64,000 nt of DNA, taken from assembly GCA_963718745.1 (NCBI GenBank), contig OY970370.1, positions 62,001 through 126,000 of the forward strand. The letters run 5' to 3'. Positions 58,160-64,000 of the stretch are shown here, piece by piece. Both the position numbers and the translations under genes were made by a program. The first letter of the stretch is position 1; every line of letters starts with the position of its first letter. Under the pieces are notes generated by a model. That model was not told the DNA's origin. It worked only from the letters and a program-made list of their open reading frames with translations, and ran no database searches. This DNA comes from Fermentibacter sp963718745 [NCBI: Candidatus Fermentibacterota bacterium] (GTDB taxonomy: Bacteria > Fermentibacterota > Fermentibacteria > Fermentibacterales).

Positions 58160-59881
58160 ATGATAAACATCACGGTTAACGGCAGATCGGTCGAGGCGGC
58201 GGAGGGCGAGACGATCCTCGCCGCCGTCAGGCGCGCCGGCATCTCGATACCCACTCTCTGCTACATCGACGGGCTGCCTCCTTCGGGTGCCTGCCGCATG
58301 TGCGTTGTCGAGCTGGAGGACGACGGCAGGCTGGTTCCCTCCTGCTCCTTCCCGGTGGCCCCCGGGATGAAGATCCTCACGCATTCCCCCGAGGCGATCG
58401 CGGCAAGGAAGACGATCATCGAGCTCCTCCTGGCCAATCACCCCGATGACTGCCTCTACTGCGCCAGGAACGGATCCTGCGAGCTCCAGGGCTATGCCCT
58501 CGAGCTGGGAGTCAGGCAGCGGCGCTTCGCAGGTTCCCGGAACGACTGGAAGATGGATCTGTCGAGCCCCGCGATAGTGAGGGATCCAGACAAGTGCATC
58601 CTCTGCGGCAAGTGCGTGAGGGTTTGCGAGGAGATCCAGGGAGTCTCCGCCATCGACTTCGTCGGGAGGGGGAGCAGGGCCCACATCGGGACCGCCTTCG
58701 ACGAGGGACTCAACGTGTCGAGCTGCATCAACTGCGGCCAGTGCATCAAGGTCTGCCCGACCGGCGCGCTGACCGAGAAGAGCAGCATCAGCAAGGTCCT
58801 CGACGCGATCAACGACCCTGCGAAGACGGTGGTGGTGCAGCACGCACCGAGCATCTCCGTCACCATAGCCGAGGAGTTCGGGATGAAGCCCGGCTCGGAC
58901 ATCGCCGACAAGATGACCGCCGCACTTCGGAGGATGGGATTCGACCGGGTGTTCGACACCTCCTTCAGCGCGGACCTCACGATAATGGAGGAGGCTGCCG
59001 AACTCGTGCACAGGATCACGACCGGCGGGAAGCTCCCGATGATGACCAGCTGCTCTCCAGGGTGGATCAAGTTCGTCGAGCAGTTCTATCCCTCGCTCAT
59101 CGACAATCTCTCGACCTGCAAGAGCCCTCAGCAGATGATGGGCGCCGTCATCAAGCACTACTGGGCTGTCCGTGAGGGCATCGATCCCAAGAACGTGTAC
59201 AGTGTCTCGATAATGCCGTGCACCGCCAAGAAGTTCGAGGCGGGCAGGCCGGAGATGCTCCACGAGGGCATACCGGACATCGATGCGGTGCTCACGACCC
59301 GTGAACTCGCCCAGATCATAAGGACCTTCGGCCTGGATCTGGACTCGCTGGCCGGCGAGAGCGCCGACGATCCCTTCGGTGAGCGCAGCTCTGCAGGCAA
59401 GCTCTTCGGCGCCTCAGGCGGAGTCATGGAGGCTGCGATACGAACCGCCCACTTCATGATCACCGGCAGGGAGCTGGATGCGCTGAAGATCACGGCGCTC
59501 AGGGGCCTGGACGGGATCAAGGAGGCGTCGGTCGACATAGGCGGCACGGAGGTCCGGGTGGCTGCGGCCAGCGGTCTCGGGAACGCCCGGAGGCTGATGG
59601 ACCAGCTGATGGCCGGCCGGTCCGACCTGCATTTCATAGAGATAATGTCCTGCCCGGGCGGATGCATCGCCGGAGGGGGACAGCCCCTGAACACCGACCC
59701 GGAGGTCCTCAAGGCCAGGATGCAGGCGCTCTACAGCATCGACAGGGACTCCGCCATACGAACCTCTCACTCGAACCCGTCGATCAAGAGGATCTACGAC
59801 GATTTCCTGGGCGAGCCCGGCAGCCACAAGGCTCACGAGCTCCTCCATACGAGCTATGTGGAGAGGTCCGTCCTCCGCTAG
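58160..59881 (+). CDS. hydA: [FeFe] hydrogenase catalytic subunit (HydA/HndD)
   Basis: 573 residues. N-terminal [2Fe-2S] ferredoxin (CYIDGLPPSGACRMC...C), His-Cys3 [4Fe-4S] (HPDDCLYCARNGSC), two [4Fe-4S] (CILCGKCVRVC, CINCGQCIKVC), then the H-cluster domain: L1 TSCSPGWIKF (near 296), L2 MPCTAKKFE (near 352), L3 MSCPGGCIAGGGQP (near 496) and a small-subunit-like C-terminal helix (RIYDDFLGEPGSHKAHELLH). L1 has Ser where many enzymes have a second Cys. Makes or uses H2. The maturases HydEFG are not in the window. Confidence 0.95.
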   Translation: MINITVNGRSVEAAEGETILAAVRRAGISIPTLCYIDGLPPSGACRMCVVELEDDGRLVPSCSFPVAPGMKILTHSPEAIAARKTIIELLLANHPDDCLYCARNGSCELQGYALELGVRQRRFAGSRNDWKMDLSSPAIVRDPDKCILCGKCVRVCEEIQGVSAIDFVGRGSRAHIGTAFDEGLNVSSCINCGQCIKVCPTGALTEKSSISKVLDAINDPAKTVVVQHAPSISVTIAEEFGMKPGSDIADKMTAALRRMGFDRVFDTSFSADLTIMEEAAELVHRITTGGKLPMMTSCSPGWIKFVEQFYPSLIDNLSTCKSPQQMMGAVIKHYWAVREGIDPKNVYSVSIMPCTAKKFEAGRPEMLHEGIPDIDAVLTTRELAQIIRTFGLDLDSLAGESADDPFGERSSAGKLFGASGGVMEAAIRTAHFMITGRELDALKITALRGLDGIKEASVDIGGTEVRVAAASGLGNARRLMDQLMAGRSDLHFIEIMSCPGGCIAGGGQPLNTDPEVLKARMQALYSIDRDSAIRTSHSNPSIKRIYDDFLGEPGSHKAHELLHTSYVERSVLR

Positions 59882-59891
59882 GAGACGCGAG

Positions 59892-61898
59892 ATGTCCAAG
59901 AACACGGGCAAGCCCCTGGTGACGACAGACCAGGACAGATGCAAGGCATGCTACACCTGCGTGCGGGAGTGTCCGGCGAAGGCGATCAAGATCCACATCG
60001 GGAAGGCCGAGGTCCTTCCCGAGAGGTGCGTCGGCTGCGGCAACTGCGTGAAGGTGTGCAACATGAAGGCGAAGCTCGTGAGGAGCTCCGTCGAGCTCGT
60101 GGAGGGGATCCTCGCCTCCGGAGCCGAGACCTGCGCGCTGATCGCCCCGAGCTTCCCCGCGGAGTTCACGGAGCACGATTACAGGGTCTTCCTAGGAATG
60201 GTGAAGGCGCTCGGATTTGCCTTCGTGAACGAGGTGGCCTTCGGCGCTGACCTCGTGGCGGAGAGATACAGGAAGCTCCTGGAGAGCAATCCGGACGGTC
60301 ACTTCATCGGGACCAACTGCCCGGCGCTCATCAACTATGTCGAGATGTACCATCCGGAGCTCGTGAGCCACCTCGCCCCGATCGTATCGCCCATGGTGGC
60401 GATGGCCCGGGCCATGCGGAAGCTCGAGGGCGAACACCTGAAGTTCGTCTTCATCGGTCCGTGCATCGCGAAGAAGTCCGAGACCGACGAACCGAGCGTC
60501 GAGGGTGAGGTGGACGCCGTCCTGACCTTCGCCGAGCTCAGGACGCTGTTCGAGAAGCGGGGGATAGACCCCGGCGCCGTGGTCCCCATCGACTTCGATG
60601 CTCCCCATGCGGGCCTCGGCGCCCTTTTCCCCGTATCCCGGGGGATGCTGCAGGCCGCTGACATCAAGGAGGATCTGGCTGCAGGCGATGTGATAACGGC
60701 CAGCGGCAGGCAGTCCTTCCAGGACGCGCTAAAGGAGATGGAGTCCGGCGGGATGGATGTCCGCCTGCTCGAGATTCTCTGCTGCAACGGCTGCATCATG
60801 GGCCCCGGCATGACCACGCAGGACCAGAGGTTCAGGAGGCGCTCCAACATCAGCGACTATGCTCGCAGGAGGCTTGCAGAGCACAACTTCAACCGCTGGC
60901 ACGTCTCGATGGACCGGTTCAAGGATCTCGATCTGTCCAGATCCTATGAGGCGAACGACATGCGGATGAAGAGACCCTCGAGCGAAGAGCTCCTACCCAT
61001 CCTCGAGAAGCTGGGGAAGAGGGGTCCGCAGGACGAACTCAACTGCGGCGCATGCGGATACGAGACATGTCACGACCATGCGGTCGCGATCTACGACGGG
61101 CTCGCCGAGAACGAGATGTGCCTGCCCTATACGATCGACCAGCTGAAGAGCGCTCTTTCGGATCTCGCCAGGAGCCACGCGGAGCTCGCAAACGCCAGAG
61201 AGGCGCTGGAGCACGCGGAGAAGATGGCGTCGATGGGCCAGCTGGCGGCAGGGATCGCGCACGAGGTGAACAACCCCCTGGGCGTGGTCCTCATGTACGC
61301 GCACATGCTCCTCGACGGCTGCGAGGCCGATACGGCGATGGGCGAGGACCTGAAGATGATAGCAGAGCAGGCCGACCGGTGCCGCAAGATCGTTTCAGGA
61401 CTCCTCGACTTCGCGAGGCAGAACAAGGTCGTACTCCAGCCGACCGACGTCCCGGAGCTGATACAGCGGACGGTCGACCTGGTGACGGTTCCCCCGGAGA
61501 TAACGGTCGAGTTCGGGAACCTCGCAGCCGATCCCGTGGCTGAGATCGATCCCGACCAGATTGCCCAGGTCCTCACCAATCTCATAACCAACGCCATCGC
61601 GGCCATGCCGGACGGGGGCCTCCTGAAGCTCGTGACCACAGGCGACGAGCAGAGCATTCGCATCGAGACCTCCGACACCGGGGTGGGGATCCCGCCGGAG
61701 AACCTCGAGCGTGTTTTCGAGCCCTTCTTCACGACGAAGAGGATCGGCAAGGGGACCGGTCTGGGCCTTGCCGTCACATATGGTATAGTCAAGATGCACC
61801 GGGGGCAGATCAGCGTGACATCCAACGCAGATTCTTCCGCCGGACCCACTGGGACAACGTTCACGGTGGTCCTGCCAAGGCGGGCGCCCGGAGAATAG
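59892..61898 (+). CDS. hydS: Sensory [FeFe]-hydrogenase-like protein fused to histidine kinase
   Basis: 668 residues. N-terminal 2[4Fe-4S] (CKACYTCVRECP, CVGCGNCVKVC); a diverged H-cluster domain with L1 GTNCPALINYVEMYHPEL (near 139), L2 FIGPCIAKKSE (near 190) and L3 LCCNGCIMGPG (near 296); a [4Fe-4S] domain (NCGACGYETCHDHA, near 385); then a histidine kinase with phospho-acceptor GIAHEVNNPLG (near 454), N-box LITNAIAAM and G-boxes DTGVGIP and GTGLGLA. The altered L1 and L2 motifs are those of sensory (HydS/group C-D) hydrogenases. ATG 59892 follows GGAGACGCGAG. Proposed H2 sensor. Confidence 0.88.
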   Translation: MSKNTGKPLVTTDQDRCKACYTCVRECPAKAIKIHIGKAEVLPERCVGCGNCVKVCNMKAKLVRSSVELVEGILASGAETCALIAPSFPAEFTEHDYRVFLGMVKALGFAFVNEVAFGADLVAERYRKLLESNPDGHFIGTNCPALINYVEMYHPELVSHLAPIVSPMVAMARAMRKLEGEHLKFVFIGPCIAKKSETDEPSVEGEVDAVLTFAELRTLFEKRGIDPGAVVPIDFDAPHAGLGALFPVSRGMLQAADIKEDLAAGDVITASGRQSFQDALKEMESGGMDVRLLEILCCNGCIMGPGMTTQDQRFRRRSNISDYARRRLAEHNFNRWHVSMDRFKDLDLSRSYEANDMRMKRPSSEELLPILEKLGKRGPQDELNCGACGYETCHDHAVAIYDGLAENEMCLPYTIDQLKSALSDLARSHAELANAREALEHAEKMASMGQLAAGIAHEVNNPLGVVLMYAHMLLDGCEADTAMGEDLKMIAEQADRCRKIVSGLLDFARQNKVVLQPTDVPELIQRTVDLVTVPPEITVEFGNLAADPVAEIDPDQIAQVLTNLITNAIAAMPDGGLLKLVTTGDEQSIRIETSDTGVGIPPENLERVFEPFFTTKRIGKGTGLGLAVTYGIVKMHRGQISVTSNADSSAGPTGTTFTVVLPRRAPGE

Positions 61899-61936
61899 CC
61901 GGAACCGCTGGCGGACGGCAGCAAGGGGAGTCAGAA

Positions 61937-62335
61937 ATGCCAGAGACGCCAGGGAGTGTCCTGATCGTAGACGACGATCCGGACTTCCTCGAACAGATGA
62001 AGATGTACCTCGAGTCCAGGGGATATACCGTCTTCTCCGCCTCCAACAGGCCGGACGGAGAGCGCCTGCTCGAAACGGTCGAACCCGGGATCGCAGTGCT
62101 CGACCTGATGATGGAGAACGAGGACGACGGATTCGTCCTTGCCCACCGCATAAGGCGGAAGTACCCGAACATCCCGGTGATTCTCGTGACTGCGGTGACG
62201 CACGAGACGGGGCTTGAGTTCGACGAGACCGAGGACGGCGGCAACTGGATCAAGGCGGACACGATCCTCGCCAAACCCATCCGTTTCGAGCAGCTCGAGC
62301 GAGAGATCGCGAGACTGCTGAGGGAGAAGGCCTGA
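61937..62335 (+). CDS. Receiver-only response regulator
   Basis: 132 residues, a single CheY-like receiver. The acidic pocket is VLIVDDDPDF, phospho-acceptor Asp in AVLDLMMENED (near 56), conserved Thr/Ser in LVTAVTH and Lys in ILAKPIRF. There is no output domain. It lies between the hydrogenase-like sensor kinase and a second kinase, so it could pass or drain phosphate between them. Confidence 0.88.
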   Translation: MPETPGSVLIVDDDPDFLEQMKMYLESRGYTVFSASNRPDGERLLETVEPGIAVLDLMMENEDDGFVLAHRIRRKYPNIPVILVTAVTHETGLEFDETEDGGNWIKADTILAKPIRFEQLEREIARLLREKA

Positions 62336-62336
62336 G

Positions 62337-63557
62337 TTGAGCGATGAATCCGTGAGGGCGGCTGCGTCCAACGAGCGCCTGAAGATACTGGTCGTCGATG
62401 ACGAGCCCGGGATGAGGCTCGCCGTGACGCGTGCCCTGACGGACTTTTCGGTGACGCTCGAAGAGGTCGATGTGATAGTCACCTTCGATCTCCTTCAGGC
62501 CGCCTCCGGCGAGGAGGCCGTGCTGAAGCTCGAGAGCGACAAGCCGGACATGATGCTGCTCGACCACAAGCTCCCGGGCATCTCGGGACTGGATGTGCTG
62601 TCCTGGCTCTCCGACCAGCAGGCTGACGTCCTCACAGTCATGATGACCGCCTACGCCTCCATCGAAACCGCGATAACAGCCACGAAGAAGGGCGCATTCG
62701 ACTTCCTCGCCAAGCCCTTCACGCCGGCCGAGCTCAAGGTGTCGGTCAGCAAGGCGGTCGGCCATCTTGTCGCGCTGCGGAAGGCCAAACTTCTGGAGGA
62801 GGAGCGCCGGAAGGTAAGGTTCCAGTTCATCTCCGTTCTGGCCCACGAGCTCAAGGCTCCACTGGGGGCCATCGAGGGATACCTTTACATCCTGAAGGAC
62901 CCCGTCGCGTGTGCGGACCCTGCCACCCGTGACAGAGCGCTGGAACGCTGTCTGATCAGACTCGGGGGAATGAGGAAGCTCATCCTCGACCTCCTGGACC
63001 TCACGAGGCTGGAATCCGGGCAGCGTACGCGGGACATCCAGCAGGTGAACCTGGCCGAGATAGCCCGTGCGTCCATAGAGACCATGATGCCCGATGCACT
63101 GGCGCGAGGCATCTCGATCGAGCTTTCGGACGGCGGTGAGGCTGCCTTGATCCTGGCGGACCGTTCCGAGATGGAGATCGTGATGAACAACCTGATCTCG
63201 AACGCCGTTAAGTACAACAGGGACGGCGGGAAGGTGAAGGTCTCCCTCCGCGCCAGGAACTCCCGGGTGTTCCTGGAGGTATCCGACACCGGGATAGGAA
63301 TGTCGCAGGAGGAGTCGGCGAAGCTGTTCAGGGATTTCGTCAGGATAAAGAACGAGAAGACCAGGAACATCCTCGGGAGCGGCCTGGGCTTGTCCATCGT
63401 GCAGAAGATCGCCAATATCTACGGCGGATCCGTCGAAGTGGAGAGCGAGCCCGACGTCGGGAGCACCTTCAGGGTGATGCTGGACGCCGAAGCTGCAGCT
63501 GAATCCGGAGAAGGCGCCGATGCTGCCGGATCCGGGCAGGACGCGGGAGGAAGATGA
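62337..63557 (+). CDS. Hybrid response regulator-histidine kinase
   Basis: 406 residues from a TTG one base after the previous stop. An N-terminal receiver (LVVDDEPGMRLAV, phospho-Asp in MMLLDHKLPGISGL near 76, TAYASIE, AKPFTPAE) is joined to a kinase core: H-box VLAHELKAPLGAIEGYLY (His near 170), N-box MNNLISNAVKYN, G1 DTGIGMS and G2 GSGLGLSIV. It probably takes phosphate or signals from the upstream regulator. No transmembrane segments, so it is cytosolic. The C-terminus is Ala/Gly-rich. Confidence 0.9.
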   Translation: MSDESVRAAASNERLKILVVDDEPGMRLAVTRALTDFSVTLEEVDVIVTFDLLQAASGEEAVLKLESDKPDMMLLDHKLPGISGLDVLSWLSDQQADVLTVMMTAYASIETAITATKKGAFDFLAKPFTPAELKVSVSKAVGHLVALRKAKLLEEERRKVRFQFISVLAHELKAPLGAIEGYLYILKDPVACADPATRDRALERCLIRLGGMRKLILDLLDLTRLESGQRTRDIQQVNLAEIARASIETMMPDALARGISIELSDGGEAALILADRSEMEIVMNNLISNAVKYNRDGGKVKVSLRARNSRVFLEVSDTGIGMSQEESAKLFRDFVRIKNEKTRNILGSGLGLSIVQKIANIYGGSVEVESEPDVGSTFRVMLDAEAAAESGEGADAAGSGQDAGGR

Positions 63558-64000
63558 TCGAGGAACGCATAGAGAAATCCTTCCCCGTACCGCCTGACAC
63601 GCCGGTAGTGGTCAGGAATTCGAACGGATCGGTGCACATCAGGGGAACGGCCGGATCGGAAGGCCTGGTGCTCATCAGGAGGAGCGTCGAGCCGGATCTC
63701 CCTCATACGAAATACATCGAAGCCGAGCTGGATCCGGGGCCTCCGCTCGTCATACGTTCCTGCTACAGCCTGAGCAGGGTGCGCGCCTCGGTGGACATCG
63801 AGATAACCCTTCCCGCAGGGATCAAGTCCCTCGAAGTCGAGACCATCAACGGCAACATCGTGATCTCCGACATGGCATGCCGGATAAGGGCCTGCTCGAG
63901 CAACGGCTTCATCCGCACCAGCGGAGGAGGCGGTCCGCTGGACCTCCACGGACGGAACGGCATGATCGACGTATCGGGGCCGGCGGTCGTCACCTGCCTC
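63554..64000 (+). CDS. DUF4097-like beta-solenoid protein (partial, 3' end outside window)
   Basis: 149 residues visible, starting in an ATGA overlap with the hybrid kinase. Repeating short strands with 'NGSVHIRGTAG', 'ETINGNIVISD' and 'SSNGFIRTSGGGG' are the pattern of DUF4097/adhesin-like beta-solenoids, often found near signalling genes and anti-sigma systems. The start lacks a signal peptide, so the product is probably cytosolic. Translational coupling suggests a link to the sensory unit. Confidence 0.65.
   Translation, partial: MIEERIEKSFPVPPDTPVVVRNSNGSVHIRGTAGSEGLVLIRRSVEPDLPHTKYIEAELDPGPPLVIRSCYSLSRVRASVDIEITLPAGIKSLEVETINGNIVISDMACRIRACSSNGFIRTSGGGGPLDLHGRNGMIDVSGPAVVTCL

Overview
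The window is GC-rich, densely packed DNA from an anaerobic or fermentative Gram-negative bacterium. An LptE-like lipoprotein, an O-antigen ligase-type protein, lipobox lipoproteins and beta-rich secreted proteins indicate an outer membrane. At least seven proteins end in a 'PNPxxG...GR...PxGxY' sorting-type domain, a hallmark of the Bacteroidetes/FCB type IX secretion world. Together with a trimeric [FeFe] hydrogenase this fits an uncultured FCB-related phylum (Fermentibacterota-like is my best guess). No rRNA or marker tree is available, so the placement is inference.

Layout. 1-9.4 kb: surface polysaccharide genes (sugar-phosphate transferase cut by the window edge, WecA/MraY-type transferase, O-antigen ligase-TPR protein) interleaved with a PAS protein, two exported beta-rich unknowns, a CBM48-like lipoprotein and an orphan MalK-type ATPase. 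9.4-19 kb: the translation/RNA operon rimP-nusA-infB-rbfA-truB-ribF-rpsO-pnp-dut-lptE, from a TTGTCA/TAGATT promoter, followed by small membrane proteins and an M19 dipeptidase. 20-26.7 kb: redox and maturation genes (ApbE, AmrS-type radical SAM, NusG-II; on the minus strand a glutaredoxin, an FTR-rubredoxin fusion and an aminotransferase) and a nitrilase. 26.7-30.9 kb: a gingipain-like C25 protease, a PPC-domain protein, tRNA-Ala(GGC), HU, a 31-codon mS38/COX24-like protein and a YfcE phosphodiesterase.

30.9-52.3 kb is an accessory, repeat-rich island. It carries beta-helix, FG-GAP/VCBS, serine-protease, glycosidase and M28 exoproteins, most with the C-terminal sorting domain, plus a MazEF-type toxin-antitoxin pair, a symporter, a glycosyltransferase and an MBL-rhodanese protein. 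One beta-helix gene lies between two ~127-bp direct repeats whose core motif recurs, inverted and in tandem, at 43.9 kb. The 5' end of tRNA-Arg(CCG) is duplicated beside them. One VCBS gene has an in-frame TGA followed by a SECIS-like hairpin with an AGGTC loop.

52.4-64 kb: a TlpA-type lipoprotein, a peroxiredoxin, a ComB-like phosphatase, then the main metabolic unit: rex (with a consensus promoter and a TGTGA-N6-TCACA operator) followed by NuoE-like, NuoF-like and catalytic [FeFe] hydrogenase genes, a putative H2-sensing [FeFe]-hydrogenase/histidine-kinase fusion, a receiver-only regulator and a receiver-histidine kinase. I infer that NADH/NAD+ ratio (Rex) and H2 (sensor kinase) both inform expression or activity of an NAD-linked, possibly electron-confurcating hydrogenase. 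No DNA-binding output protein for the phosphorelay lies in the window.
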